From positions 2,728,001 to 2,792,000 of the forward strand of contig NZ_CP087203.1 of NCBI RefSeq assembly GCF_026016325.1: a DNA stretch of 64,000 nucleotides, read 5' to 3'. The stretch's first letter is position 1. Each line of letters begins with the position of its first letter. Made by a program: the position numbers and the translations under genes. Below the pieces are notes generated by a model. That model was not told the origin of the DNA, ran no database searches, and saw only the letters and a program-made list of their open reading frames with translations. Below, piece by piece: positions 28,167 to 38,298 of the stretch. Source of the stretch: Pseudomonas sp. B21-056. GTDB lineage: Bacteria; Pseudomonadota; Gammaproteobacteria; Pseudomonadales; Pseudomonadaceae.

Positions 28167-30385
28167 GCGCTAAGCATTTTTCAGGCATTTTGGCTTCAAC
28201 GTTGCTGGCTTTGAGTGGTGGTGCGGTATTCGCCGATACCGCGCCGGCGGACGCAGGCAATGGCTACAACCTGACCCTCAAGCAGTTGGGGCGCGCCTAT
28301 CCGATGAACCTGCACGGGGTTGAAGCGACCGACAGCGTCAACTTTGACGTGCGTGCCGATCAGGTGGTGACCGGCGCTCATCTGACGCTGCAATACAGTT
28401 ACTCGCCGGCGCTGCTGCCCGATCTGTCCCAGATCAACATCATGGTCAACGATGAAGTGGCGGCGAGTGTGCCGCTGCCCAAGGAAAACGCCGGCACGCT
28501 GCAGAAGCAGACGGTGGAGATCCCGCCGCAGTTGATCACCGAGTTCAATCGCCTGAGCGTGCAGTTCATCGGCCACTACACCATGACCTGTGAGGATCCC
28601 CAGCATTCAAGCCTGTGGGCCAAGGTCAGCAATGACTCTTTGCTGCAGATCCAGACCTCGCCGCTGGCGTTGCCGAACGATCTCTCGCTGATGCCCGTGC
28701 CATTCTTTGATCGACGCGATGCCCGCCCGCTGGATCTGCCGTTCATCTTCAGCGCCGCGCCGGACAACGGCACCCTAGAGGCCGCGGGTGCGCTGTCGTC
28801 CTGGTTCGGGGCCCTGGCGAGCTATCGCGGGGCGACCTTCCGCGCCCAGCTCAATACGCTGCCCGCCCAGGGCAACGGTGTGATTTTGCTCAGCGGCGAC
28901 GCGGCTGCTCAGGTGGGTGGGCTGTCGATTCCGGCGCCGAAGGGGCCGACCCTGAGCATCCTGAGCAATCCGAACGACGCCAACGGCAAGTTGCTGGTGG
29001 TGGCGGGCCGCAACAGCGAAGAGCTCAAACGGGCCGCCATCGCGTTGTCGGTCGGCGGCCAGGCGCTGTCGGGCAGTTCGGTGGTCATCAATAAGCTCGA
29101 TGTCCTCACGCCGCGCAAGCCATACGATGCACCGAACTGGCTGCCCACCGACCGTCCGGTCAAGCTGGGTGAGCTGATCGCGAGCAAACAACTGAATGTG
29201 TCCGGGTACAACCCGGGCGACATCACCGTACCGCTGAACTTCCCGCCGGATCTGTTCAACTGGCACCAGGATGGCGCACCGCTGAACCTGAAGTATCGCT
29301 ATACGCCGCAGCCAAAATCGGTCAATTCGTCGTTCATCGTCAGCTTCAACGATGGCTTGATCAAGTCCGAGACCCTGCCTTCGGTGGAGCGTCTGGACAA
29401 GAGTCTGTTGAGCGCGATCAAGGACGAGACCCTGGTGCGCGACATGCGCGTGTTGCTGCCGCTCAATGCCGTGGCACTGAAGTCGCGCCTGCAACTGCGC
29501 TACATGTATGACTACATCAAGGAAGGCGAATGCCGCGACATCATCATCGACAACATGCGCGGCAGCATCGACCCTGAGTCGACGCTGGACCTGACCGATT
29601 ACGACCATTTCATGGCCATGCCCAACCTGGGTGTGTTCAAGGACGCCGGCTTCCCGTTCACCCGTATGGCTGACCTGTCGCAGACCGCCGTGGTGCTGCC
29701 GGATCACGCCGGCACGGGTGACGTGAGCGCTTACCTGACCGTACTGGGTCGCTTCGGTGACTCCACCGGTTATCCCGCCACCGGCGTGACGGTCATCCAG
29801 GCGGCACAGGCCCCGACCGTTGCCGACAAGGACCTGCTGGTGATGGCGTCCGGCGACAACCAGCCTTTGCTGACCCAGTGGGCGGATCGTTTGCCGGCGG
29901 CCGGTACCGGTCAGCAGCAACGTTTCGAAGTGTCTGACCTGACGTTGCGGATTCAGGACTGGCTCAGCTCCGATCCTGAAGCGAACCTGCGCAAGAGCCG
30001 CCTGGCCATGGCGTTCTCCGGCGGCCAGCCAAGCACTTACCTGACCGGCTTCGAATCGCCGCTCAAGACTGGGCGCAGTGTCGTGGTCGTTGCCGGCGGC
30101 GACGCTGTCGGTCTGGCCCAGGCCACTGAAGCATTGAGCCGCACGGACCAGGACGCCGGTGCCATTCAGGGCAGCCTGGTGGTCATCCGTGGCAAGGCCA
30201 TCGAGCCGCTGGTGGCTGACGAGCAGTATTTCGTCGGCAGCCTGTCGCCGATCAAGTACGTGCAGTGGCTGATGTCGCGTCATGTGGGCTGGACGTTGTT
30301 GATGACTGCACTGGGCGTGCTGTTGCTGAGCGGCCTGGCCTATCTGGGGCTGCGTTCCAAAGCCAGGAAACGGCTGAGTGTCTGA
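28163..30385 (+). CDS. wssC: Cellulose synthase regulatory subunit (BcsB)
   Basis: A 740-residue periplasmic protein with a signal peptide (cleavage near AVFADTAPA) and one C-terminal membrane anchor (LLMTALGVLLLSGLAYLGL). It is of BcsB type, with carbohydrate-binding and ferredoxin-like repeats, and guides the glucan through the periplasm next to BcsA. Length is as usual for the family. It overlaps wssB by four bases. Confidence 0.95.
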   Translation: MSAKHFSGILASTLLALSGGAVFADTAPADAGNGYNLTLKQLGRAYPMNLHGVEATDSVNFDVRADQVVTGAHLTLQYSYSPALLPDLSQINIMVNDEVAASVPLPKENAGTLQKQTVEIPPQLITEFNRLSVQFIGHYTMTCEDPQHSSLWAKVSNDSLLQIQTSPLALPNDLSLMPVPFFDRRDARPLDLPFIFSAAPDNGTLEAAGALSSWFGALASYRGATFRAQLNTLPAQGNGVILLSGDAAAQVGGLSIPAPKGPTLSILSNPNDANGKLLVVAGRNSEELKRAAIALSVGGQALSGSSVVINKLDVLTPRKPYDAPNWLPTDRPVKLGELIASKQLNVSGYNPGDITVPLNFPPDLFNWHQDGAPLNLKYRYTPQPKSVNSSFIVSFNDGLIKSETLPSVERLDKSLLSAIKDETLVRDMRVLLPLNAVALKSRLQLRYMYDYIKEGECRDIIIDNMRGSIDPESTLDLTDYDHFMAMPNLGVFKDAGFPFTRMADLSQTAVVLPDHAGTGDVSAYLTVLGRFGDSTGYPATGVTVIQAAQAPTVADKDLLVMASGDNQPLLTQWADRLPAAGTGQQQRFEVSDLTLRIQDWLSSDPEANLRKSRLAMAFSGGQPSTYLTGFESPLKTGRSVVVVAGGDAVGLAQATEALSRTDQDAGAIQGSLVVIRGKAIEPLVADEQYFVGSLSPIKYVQWLMSRHVGWTLLMTALGVLLLSGLAYLGLRSKARKRLSV

Positions 30386-30407
30386 GCGCGACGATGAGAT
30401 TTTATCG

Positions 30408-31634
30408 ATGAACGTGCGTCGCACTGCACCCTGCGGTTGGCTGCTGGGAACTGCCTGGGCAATGTTGGCGACTGTCGCTTCGTTGGCGTCCATGCCTTCG
30501 TTCGCGTCGGAGTCGACGTGTGCCGCCAATGCTTGGCCTCTGTGGGAGTCCTGGGCCACGCGCTATGTCCAGGACGATGGCCGGATGTTGTCCTCCAGCA
30601 TGGAGGCCAACCACAGCACCTCGGAAGGGCAGTCCTACGGCATGCTCTTCGCGCTGATCGGTAACGACCAAGCGCGCTTCGAGCATTTGTGGACCTGGAC
30701 CCGCGCCAACATGCTCGGCTCGGACCCCTCGACCCGCCTGCCGGGCTGGCTGTGGGGGCAGGGCAAGGACGGGCGGTGGCAGCTTCAGGATGCCAACTCG
30801 GCGTCCGATGCCGACCTGTGGATTGTCTATTCGCTGCTCGAAGCGGCGCGTCTGTGGCAGCGTCCCGAGTACCGTGTCGAAGCACTGCAATTGCTCAAGA
30901 CCATCGAGTCAAAACTGGTCGTTACCTTGCCGGGCCTCGGGAAAATGCTGCTGCCGGGCCCTGAAGGTTTTGTCCAGCCAGACCATCTGTGGCGCTTGAA
31001 CCCGAGTTATCTGCCCCGGCCTTTGCTCCAGCGCCTGGCCAAGGAGCAACCGAAGGGGCCGTGGAAAGAGATTGCCGACAACACCGTCAAGCTGATCCGC
31101 AGTGCCAGCCCCAAGGGCTTTGTCGCCGATTGGGTTGGCTATCGGGGCACGTCCGCGCAGTCCGGCCTGGTCGTGGTCGATCCGATCAAAGGTGGATTGG
31201 GCAGCTACGACGCGATCCGCGTCTACCTGTGGGCGGGGATGACGCCCAAGACCGATCCTGCCTATCCAAAGCTTTTGGAAGCACTGGATGGTATGGCGCA
31301 GAGCACGGCTTCCAGCGGTGTCCCGCCAGAAAAAGCCCAGGTGGCTTCCGCTGTGGTCGATGGCACGGGGCCGTTCGGCTATTCGGCGGCGCTGGTGCCG
31401 TACTTCATCGCCAAGGGCCACCCATGGTTGGCCGAGCAACAACAACGTCGCGCCCAGGACGGTATTGCTGCGGCGTTCGCTAAAGGCAGCGACCAAGGTG
31501 CCGATCCTCTTTATTACAACGTCATGCTAAGCCTGTTCGGGTTGGGTTGGGCAGAGAAGCGTTACCAGTTCCGCGATGACGGAACGCTCAATTTGTCCTG
31601 GGAGACGTCATGCGCTCGCGCCGCTCTACGCTAG
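30408..31634 (+). CDS. wssD: Periplasmic endo-1,4-beta-glucanase (BcsZ, GH8)
   Basis: A 408-residue secreted glucanase. The ATG at 30408 is preferred because the signal peptide (MNVRRTAPCGWLLG to SFASES) begins there; a GTG at 30378 overlapping wssC is possible. The GH8 catalytic acid lies in HSTSEGQSYGMLFAL (Glu73) and the acidic NSASDADLWI segment near residue 134 is also conserved. BcsZ trims or proofreads nascent cellulose and is required in normal amounts for export. Its end overlaps the wssE start by 25 bases. Confidence 0.93.
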   Translation: MNVRRTAPCGWLLGTAWAMLATVASLASMPSFASESTCAANAWPLWESWATRYVQDDGRMLSSSMEANHSTSEGQSYGMLFALIGNDQARFEHLWTWTRANMLGSDPSTRLPGWLWGQGKDGRWQLQDANSASDADLWIVYSLLEAARLWQRPEYRVEALQLLKTIESKLVVTLPGLGKMLLPGPEGFVQPDHLWRLNPSYLPRPLLQRLAKEQPKGPWKEIADNTVKLIRSASPKGFVADWVGYRGTSAQSGLVVVDPIKGGLGSYDAIRVYLWAGMTPKTDPAYPKLLEALDGMAQSTASSGVPPEKAQVASAVVDGTGPFGYSAALVPYFIAKGHPWLAEQQQRRAQDGIAAAFAKGSDQGADPLYYNVMLSLFGLGWAEKRYQFRDDGTLNLSWETSCARAALR

Positions 31635-34600
31635 CTGTTGCAGTTTTCATCGCGCTGATTGCCGCCGGCGCGCATGCCGAAGGCACGGACATCCAGGCTC
31701 AACTGGTTGAACAGGGCCAGTATTGGCAAGCGCGATCGAATGCTTCGCGTTCTGCCGAGATCTGGCAAAAGGTCCTGCGCCTCGATCCGAATCAGGTCGA
31801 TGCCCTCTATGGCATGGGTTTGATCGGCGTCAAGCAGAACAAACCGCAACAGGCCCAGGAATACCTGACGCGCCTGCAGGCGTTGTCGCCGCAACCCTGG
31901 ATGGCTCGCCAACTGGAGCAGGACATTGCACTGGCCAGGCCGGACAACAAGGCACGGCTGGATGAGGCCCGTCGACTGGTCGACGCCGGTGAGCGCGACA
32001 AGGCGACCGAAGTGTTTCGCAAGATGTTCAACGGCCTGACCCCGGAAGGCACGGTGGGGCGTGAGTATTACAACAACCTGGCCTTCAATGCCGCCGGCTG
32101 GCCCGAAGCTCGCCAGGGCATGGAGCGCCTGCTACGTGAAACCCCCGGTGATGCGATCCTGGCGCTGTTCTATGGCAAGCAACTGATTCGTCACGAAGAC
32201 AGCCGGGCCGAGGGCGCTCGCGTGCTCGCCAGGCTGACCAAACGCGTGGAAATCGCCGGTGATGCCGATGAAAGCTGGCGTTTGGCGTTGGTCTGGATCG
32301 GCCCGCCGACGGCTGCCCAGGTGCCGTTGTTCGAGGAGTTCCTGAAGGTTCACCCGGACGATCAGGAAATCCGTGACCAGATGAACAAGGGGCACCAGAA
32401 GGCAGCCGCCGCCGGTGGTTCCACCTGGCAACAGGATCCGTTGGTGGCGAGCGGCTTGCGCGCCTTGGAGAAGGGCGATCAGGCCGGCGCGGAAAAGGCC
32501 TTCCAGGCGCGCCTCAAGGCCCGTCCGGATGATAGCGATGCCTTGGGCGGCCTGGGTGTGGTCCGTCAGCAGCAGGGCCGTTTCCCGGAAGCCGAGCAAT
32601 TGCTGACCCGGGCGATCAGCACCGGTGGCAGCCGCTGGAAACCGGCACTGAACGGCGTTCGCTATTGGGCGCTGTTGCAACAAGGCCGTGACCTGCAGGC
32701 CAAAGGGCAGACCGCCAAGGCGACCGATGCCGTCGCCCAGGCCATGCGCATGAATCCCAATGGCCTGGACGCTCGCCTGACCCTGGCCGACATCCAGGCC
32801 CAGGCCGGCCAATTCGACAGCGCAGCCGCCAACTACCGCCAGGTACTGGCGAGCCAGCCTGGCAACCCGCAAGCCATACGCGGCCTGGTCAATGTGCTGT
32901 CGCAAACCGGACAGGCCGATGAAGCCTTGAGCCTGCTGGACAGCCTGCCTGCCGCTGAACAGGCCAAGCTCGGCAACACCGGCCAACTGCGTGCCTTGCG
33001 CTCCACCCAGATGGCCAGCGTGGCCGAGCAACGTGGCGATATCCGCAGTGCCCAGAATGCGCTGGTCGATGCCGTGAACAGCGACCCGGACAACGTCTGG
33101 ACCCGCTTCAGCCTGGCGCGGCTGTACCTGAAGACCGGCGAATCGAAAAAGGCCCGTGACCTGATCGACGCCTTCCTCAAAAGCCACCCGGACAACGTTG
33201 ATGCGCTGTACACCAGTGCCTTGCTGTCGGTGGAAATGGAGCAGTGGAAAGACGCCCAGGCCAGCATCAACCGGATTCCCGTCGACCGTCGCAGCGCCGA
33301 CATGAACGAACTGGCGGATCGGATCACCTTGACCACGCAGATCAATCTGGCGGCGGCCATGGCCAAGCGCGGGCAGCGTCAGGAAGCCCTGGCTTTGCTG
33401 GATCGCCTGCAACCGATGGCCGCTCGCAGTCCCGAGCGCACGGCGACGTTGGCTTCGGCTTATGTCGACGCCGGGGATGTCGAGCAGGCGCTGTCGATGA
33501 TGCGTTCGTTGCTGACCCAAAGCAGTGCGCCGTCGGCGGACCTGATGCTGCAATACGCCTCCTTGCTGCTCAAGACCGGTGACGATGCCCAGGTCAATTC
33601 CATCCTGAACAGTTTGCAGAACCAGCCGCTGAGCGTCGCGACCCGCAAGCGTTATGACGATGTGCTGTACCTGTACCGTATCCGTCAGGCCGACCGGCTG
33701 CGTGAAGGCGGTGACCTGGCCGCGGCCTACGACACCTTGGCGCCGGCGTTGGCCCAGCGTCCGGGCGATGTCGCCGCGACCTCGGCCCTGGCCAGGATGT
33801 ACACCGCCAATGGTGAAAACGCCAAGGCATTCGACCTGTACAAACCCCTGCTCAAGCGCAACCCGAACGACCCGTTGGTGCTGTTGAACGCGGCCGATGC
33901 CGCCGTGCTCGCCCATGACAACGGCTACGCGGAAAATGCCTTGGAGCAGTTCATGGCGTTGCAGAACTATGATCCGCAATCATTGACCGAAGTCGCGCGC
34001 ATCTATCGGGCGATGGGCAACAGCGGCAAGGCGACTGAAGTGCTGCGTAAAGCGGTCGCCATCGAGCAGACCGAGAAGCAACGCAGCCTGGCTGCCCAGC
34101 CTGGCGCGATGAGCGTGGCGGCGAACCCATTCGCTGGCGCGGCGGGGCAGCGCCGGCAGGTTCTGCGTGGATCGGCGTCGGCCATTCCGCCGCCGGCAGA
34201 GGCCATTCTCAACGACGGCGTCATGGTTGCCAGTGCCGAGGGTGTGCCTGCTGACGCTTATCCCGTCCAGCCGCGAAGCGGCAGGGGTACCACGGTCGCG
34301 CAGAGCAATCCCTTCAATGCTCAGCCACAGCCCCGGACGGTACTGACCGTCGTCGATTCGACAAGCTCGGCCCAGCGCGCCCTCAACGATATTCTTCAGG
34401 AGCGCAGCGGTTACGTTACCGAAGGTTTGAGCGTTCGCAGCAACAACAGCGAATCGGGCCTGAGCAAACTGACCGACATTGAAAATCCAATCGAAGTGAA
34501 CGTGCCGGCTGGCGACAACCGCGTCGCCGTGCGCATCACCCCCGTTGCGCTGACTGCCGGCAGTGTCAAGGGCGAGGCCGCCACTCGCTTCGGCACTGGC

Positions 34601-35515
34601 TCCAGCGCAACCTCCGGTATCGGTTCACAACGTGCCGAGGGCGTCGGCATCGGGGTGGCGTACGAGCGTCCCGATGAAGGCATCAAGGCCGACATCGGTA
34701 GCACGCCGCTTGGCTTCAAATACGCGACGGCGGTGGGGGGCGTGAGTATTGATCGGCCAATGAGCAGTAACGGCAATTTCCGTTACCGCGTCGCTGCGTC
34801 GCGTCGCGCGGTCACCGACAGCCTGACGTCGTTTGCCGGCACCACCGACAAGCGTGCTGGCGGTGGATCGTGGGGCGGGGTGACCGCCAACGGTGTGCGT
34901 GGCGAAATGAGCTACGACAACTCGCAGGTCGGTGCATACGGCTACGGTTCCGTGCACGAACTGGTGGGCCACAATGTCGAGTCCAACACCCGTGGCGAGC
35001 TGGGCGGTGGCGTCTACTGGTACCTGGACAACATGCAGGACCACTCGCTCACCGTTGGCCTGAGCGCCACCGCGCTGGGCTACGAAAACAACCAGGACTT
35101 CTTCACCTATGGGCATGGCGGCTACTTCAGCCCCCAGAGCTATTTCGCCCTGGGCGTGCCGGTGACCTGGCAGCAGCGCACCGAGCGCTTTACCTATCAG
35201 GTCAAGGGTTCGGTGGGCGTCCAGCACTTCCAGCAGGACGGCGCCGATTTCTTCCCGAACGACAGCGACCGCCAGGCGGCCAACGATTCGCGCTACTCCG
35301 GCCAGAGCAAAACCGGCGTGGGCTACAGCCTGGCCGCCGCCGGCGAGTACAAGTTCGGTTCGCGCTTCTTCCTGGGCGCAACGATCGGCCTGGATAACGC
35401 CAGTGACTATCAGCAATTCAACGGTGGCCTGTATGCGCGCTACATGTTCGAGGACATGACAGGCAGCCCGATGGCGCTTCCGGTCAGCCCTTACCGCTCA
35501 CCTTATTCGAACTGA
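31610..35515 (+). CDS. wssE: Cellulose export outer-membrane protein (BcsC)
   Basis: A 1301-residue protein with a signal peptide (cleavage after AHA, about residue 23), a long TPR solenoid (about 25-850, many A-x-F/Y-x8 repeats such as DPNQVDALYGMGL), a low-complexity linker near 830-920, and a C-terminal beta-barrel (BCSC_C, about 940-1301) ending in an aromatic-rich strand (YARYMFEDM). It forms the outer-membrane pore with periplasmic TPR scaffold. GGGAGACGTC precedes the ATG inside the end of wssD. Confidence 0.95.
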   Translation: MRSRRSTLAVAVFIALIAAGAHAEGTDIQAQLVEQGQYWQARSNASRSAEIWQKVLRLDPNQVDALYGMGLIGVKQNKPQQAQEYLTRLQALSPQPWMARQLEQDIALARPDNKARLDEARRLVDAGERDKATEVFRKMFNGLTPEGTVGREYYNNLAFNAAGWPEARQGMERLLRETPGDAILALFYGKQLIRHEDSRAEGARVLARLTKRVEIAGDADESWRLALVWIGPPTAAQVPLFEEFLKVHPDDQEIRDQMNKGHQKAAAAGGSTWQQDPLVASGLRALEKGDQAGAEKAFQARLKARPDDSDALGGLGVVRQQQGRFPEAEQLLTRAISTGGSRWKPALNGVRYWALLQQGRDLQAKGQTAKATDAVAQAMRMNPNGLDARLTLADIQAQAGQFDSAAANYRQVLASQPGNPQAIRGLVNVLSQTGQADEALSLLDSLPAAEQAKLGNTGQLRALRSTQMASVAEQRGDIRSAQNALVDAVNSDPDNVWTRFSLARLYLKTGESKKARDLIDAFLKSHPDNVDALYTSALLSVEMEQWKDAQASINRIPVDRRSADMNELADRITLTTQINLAAAMAKRGQRQEALALLDRLQPMAARSPERTATLASAYVDAGDVEQALSMMRSLLTQSSAPSADLMLQYASLLLKTGDDAQVNSILNSLQNQPLSVATRKRYDDVLYLYRIRQADRLREGGDLAAAYDTLAPALAQRPGDVAATSALARMYTANGENAKAFDLYKPLLKRNPNDPLVLLNAADAAVLAHDNGYAENALEQFMALQNYDPQSLTEVARIYRAMGNSGKATEVLRKAVAIEQTEKQRSLAAQPGAMSVAANPFAGAAGQRRQVLRGSASAIPPPAEAILNDGVMVASAEGVPADAYPVQPRSGRGTTVAQSNPFNAQPQPRTVLTVVDSTSSAQRALNDILQERSGYVTEGLSVRSNNSESGLSKLTDIENPIEVNVPAGDNRVAVRITPVALTAGSVKGEAATRFGTGSSATSGIGSQRAEGVGIGVAYERPDEGIKADIGSTPLGFKYATAVGGVSIDRPMSSNGNFRYRVAASRRAVTDSLTSFAGTTDKRAGGGSWGGVTANGVRGEMSYDNSQVGAYGYGSVHELVGHNVESNTRGELGGGVYWYLDNMQDHSLTVGLSATALGYENNQDFFTYGHGGYFSPQSYFALGVPVTWQQRTERFTYQVKGSVGVQHFQQDGADFFPNDSDRQAANDSRYSGQSKTGVGYSLAAAGEYKFGSRFFLGATIGLDNASDYQQFNGGLYARYMFEDMTGSPMALPVSPYRSPYSN

Positions 35516-35530
35516 TTCCCGGAGATACCT

Positions 35531-36199
35531 ATGCCAGCCTCTGCCCTTGCCGGCCTGACCCTTCTGGTGCTTGGCGAAAGCCATATGAGCCTTGCGGACC
35601 ACTTGATGGAACCGCTCAACGCCGATCTGACCCGCCAGGGAGCGATCGTTCACTCCATCGGCGCCTGTGGCGCCAGCGCCGGCGACTGGCTGATCAGCAA
35701 GAAAGTCGATTGTGGCGCCGAGCAAAAAGGCACCGCCAAGATCGAGATCAAAGGCCGTGATGCGACCACCACGCCTATCGCCGAGCTGATCGCCAAGGAC
35801 AAGCCCGACCTGGTGGTACTGGTCATCGGCGATACCATGGCGTCCTACGACAAACCGGCATTTCCCAAGGCCTGGGCCTGGCAGAGCGTGACCAGCCTGA
35901 CCAAGGCCATCGCGGCTACCGGCACCAAGTGCGCCTGGGTCGGCCCGGCGTGGGGCAAGGCCGGCGGCATGTACCAGAAGAACGATGCGCGTACCCAATT
36001 GATGTCGCAATTTCTGGCCAGCAACGTCGCACCCTGCACCTATATCGATTCGCTGACGTTCTCCAAGCCGGGCCAATGGGTCACCACCGACGGCCAGCAT
36101 TTCACCGTGGCCGGTTACAAGGCCTGGGGCACCGCAATCGGCGCTGCATTGGGCAAGCTGCCGCCTGAAGCGCTGAGCAGCAAAGGGGCGAAAAAATGA
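35531..36199 (+). CDS. wssF: WssF, SGNH-type hydrolase/acetyltransferase for cellulose acetylation
   Basis: A 222-residue SGNH-fold protein. Block I is LGESHMS (GES in place of GDS) and block V is DGQHFTVAGYKAW with the catalytic Asp-x2-His pattern. GGAGATACCT precedes the ATG. In SBW25 the equivalent gene belongs to the acetylation set wssFGHI. No convincing signal peptide is seen: only MPASALAGLTLLVLG precedes block I, and that hydrophobic stretch is the fold's first strand. It may act in the cytoplasm, or the true start may differ. Confidence 0.85.
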   Translation: MPASALAGLTLLVLGESHMSLADHLMEPLNADLTRQGAIVHSIGACGASAGDWLISKKVDCGAEQKGTAKIEIKGRDATTTPIAELIAKDKPDLVVLVIGDTMASYDKPAFPKAWAWQSVTSLTKAIAATGTKCAWVGPAWGKAGGMYQKNDARTQLMSQFLASNVAPCTYIDSLTFSKPGQWVTTDGQHFTVAGYKAWGTAIGAALGKLPPEALSSKGAKK

Positions 36200-36864
36200 C
36201 CAACGCCAAGGTCCTGAGTGCGGCTGCGCTGCTGTTGTCGAGCTTGAGCGTGGTGGCGGCGGACATCCCGTTGTACCCGACCGGTCCTGCCGAAGATGCG
36301 GCGTTCATTCGCTTCGTCAACGGCAGCGCCGAGCCGATGCAGGTCATTGCCCAGGAAGGCCAACCGCCGCTGAAGCTGGACGCGGCGCAACCGGCTTCGC
36401 TGTTTTTCCCGGTCACGGCCAGCAGCGCCATCAAGGGCACCCTGGTCAGCGGCCAGCAGCGCCTGGCGCTGGAAGTAAAAGCCGAGCCCGGCGAATTCGC
36501 GACCGTGGTCGCGCTTCCGGACGGCAAGGGGCTCAAGCAAGTGACCGTGCATGACATCCCGGACGACTTCAACGGCCTCAAAGCCTCGCTGGGTTTCTTC
36601 AACCTGGACAGCAGTTGCGTCGATGCCAGCCTGCGCCCGGCAGGTCGCACCGCCGATCTGTTCAAGGGCGTAACCGAAGGCAATCTGCAACGTCGTTCGA
36701 TCAACCCGGTGAAGCTGTCGGTGCAACTGGTCTGCGCCAATGCGAATGTCGGCCCTGCACTGGACCTGGGTGAACTGAAGGCGGGCGAGCGCTACAGCGT
36801 GTTGCTGCTGCCGACCGCTACCGGACCTCGACTCCTGGCTGCCACGGACACGTTGTCCCACTGA
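36196..36864 (+). CDS. wssG: WssG, AlgF-like periplasmic acetylation protein
   Basis: A 222-residue protein with a clear signal peptide (MTNAKVLSAAALLLSS, cleavage near VVAAD) and two beta-rich halves as in AlgF, the alginate acetylation adaptor. It begins within the wssF stop (ATGA) and precedes the MBOAT gene, matching SBW25 order. Its expected job is to relay acetyl groups or hold the periplasmic acetyltransferase complex together. Confidence 0.88.
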   Translation: MTNAKVLSAAALLLSSLSVVAADIPLYPTGPAEDAAFIRFVNGSAEPMQVIAQEGQPPLKLDAAQPASLFFPVTASSAIKGTLVSGQQRLALEVKAEPGEFATVVALPDGKGLKQVTVHDIPDDFNGLKASLGFFNLDSSCVDASLRPAGRTADLFKGVTEGNLQRRSINPVKLSVQLVCANANVGPALDLGELKAGERYSVLLLPTATGPRLLAATDTLSH

Positions 36865-36882
36865 TCGGATTGCGCTGTCGCC

Positions 36883-38298
36883 ATGGTTTTCGCCTCGCTC
36901 GAGTTCCTGACGCTGTTCCTGCCGGCCTTCCTGTTGATCTACGCCCTGGTCCCCCACGGCTGGCGCAACGGGGTGCTGCTGGCGGGCAGTTGGTTGTTCT
37001 ACGGCTGGCTGAGCCCGCTGTTCCTGTCGTTGCACATCGTGCTGACCATCGTCGCCTGGGTCGGCGGCCTGCTGGTCGACCGTTCCCGCGAGGACGCCCG
37101 CGGGCGCATGCGCCTGCTGATCGCGCTGATCGTGTTCAACACCGCCGTGCTGTGCTGGTACAAGTACGCGAACATCGTCGCCGGCACCTGGAACGAGCTG
37201 ATCACCAGCTATGGCGCGATGCCGCTGGAATGGCAGAAGGTCGCGTTGCCGGCCGGGCTGTCGTTCATCGTGTTGCAGGCGATTTCCTACCTGGTGGATG
37301 TGCACCGCCATACGGTGCCGGTGGAGCGCAGTTTCCTCAACTACGCCACCTACATTTCCATGTTCGGCCACTCGATTGCCGGCCCGATCATTCGTTATGA
37401 CTGGGTCCGCCGCGAGCTGGTGCAGCGCTGGTTCAACTGGCAGAACTTCACCCTCGGTGCCCGCCGCTTCATGGTCGGCATGTGCATGAAGGTGCTGGTG
37501 GCCGACACCCTGTCGCCCTTGGTGGACGTGGCTTTCCATCTGGAAAACCCTTCCTTTGTGGACGCCTGGATCGGCTGCCTGGCGTACTCGCTGCAACTGT
37601 TCTTCGACTTTGCCGGGTACAGCGCCATGGCCATCGGCCTGGGGTTGATGCTGGGTTTTCACTTCCCGGAAAACTTCAACCGGCCGTACCTCGCCAGCAG
37701 CATCCAGGACTTCTGGCGGCGCTGGCACTTGTCACTGTCCAGCTGGTTGCGCGATTACCTGTACATCGGCCTGGGCGGTAACCGTCACGGCGTCTGGAAA
37801 ACCTATCGCAACCTGTTCCTGACCATGGCCATTGCCGGGCTGTGGCATGGCGGTGATAGCTGGAACTACCTGTTGTGGGGTTCGGCCCATGGCGTGGCGT
37901 TGTGTGTCGACCGGGCCTGGTCGCGCTCGAACCTGCCTGGCGTGCCGCGTGTGCTGTCCCATGTGTTGACGCTGTTGTTCGTTTGCCTGGCTTGGACACT
38001 GTTCCGCGCCCCGGATTTCCACTCGGCCATGACCTTGTACGCCGGGCAGTTCGGCCTGCACGGGTTTGCCCTCGGTGACGCGCTGGCGGTGACGTTGCGG
38101 CCGGTGCATGGCTTGGCGGCGCTGCTGGGTGTGCTGTGCGTGATCCTGCCGATCTGGCAGGAACGCTGTGAAACACGACTGGCGGGCAATGCGTGGTTCG
38201 CATTGGCTGTCGCCCTTTGGCCCGTGGCCGGTTTCCTGCTGTCGTTCGCTCTGATCGCCAGCCGTGAAGCTGTGCCTTTCCTGTACTTTCAGTTCTGA
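36883..38298 (+). CDS. wssH: WssH, MBOAT acetyltransferase (AlgI-like)
   Basis: A 471-residue multi-spanning membrane O-acyltransferase. Features are FDFAGYSAMAIGLGLMLGF, the NRPYLASSIQDFWRRWHLSLSSWLRDYLYIGLGG block and the catalytic His in AGLWHGGDSWNYLLWG. AlgI-type proteins pass acetyl groups from the cytoplasm to the periplasm. The start has no clear ribosome site and lies 18 bases after wssG. Its stop overlaps the wssI start by one base. Confidence 0.95.
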   Translation: MVFASLEFLTLFLPAFLLIYALVPHGWRNGVLLAGSWLFYGWLSPLFLSLHIVLTIVAWVGGLLVDRSREDARGRMRLLIALIVFNTAVLCWYKYANIVAGTWNELITSYGAMPLEWQKVALPAGLSFIVLQAISYLVDVHRHTVPVERSFLNYATYISMFGHSIAGPIIRYDWVRRELVQRWFNWQNFTLGARRFMVGMCMKVLVADTLSPLVDVAFHLENPSFVDAWIGCLAYSLQLFFDFAGYSAMAIGLGLMLGFHFPENFNRPYLASSIQDFWRRWHLSLSSWLRDYLYIGLGGNRHGVWKTYRNLFLTMAIAGLWHGGDSWNYLLWGSAHGVALCVDRAWSRSNLPGVPRVLSHVLTLLFVCLAWTLFRAPDFHSAMTLYAGQFGLHGFALGDALAVTLRPVHGLAALLGVLCVILPIWQERCETRLAGNAWFALAVALWPVAGFLLSFALIASREAVPFLYFQF

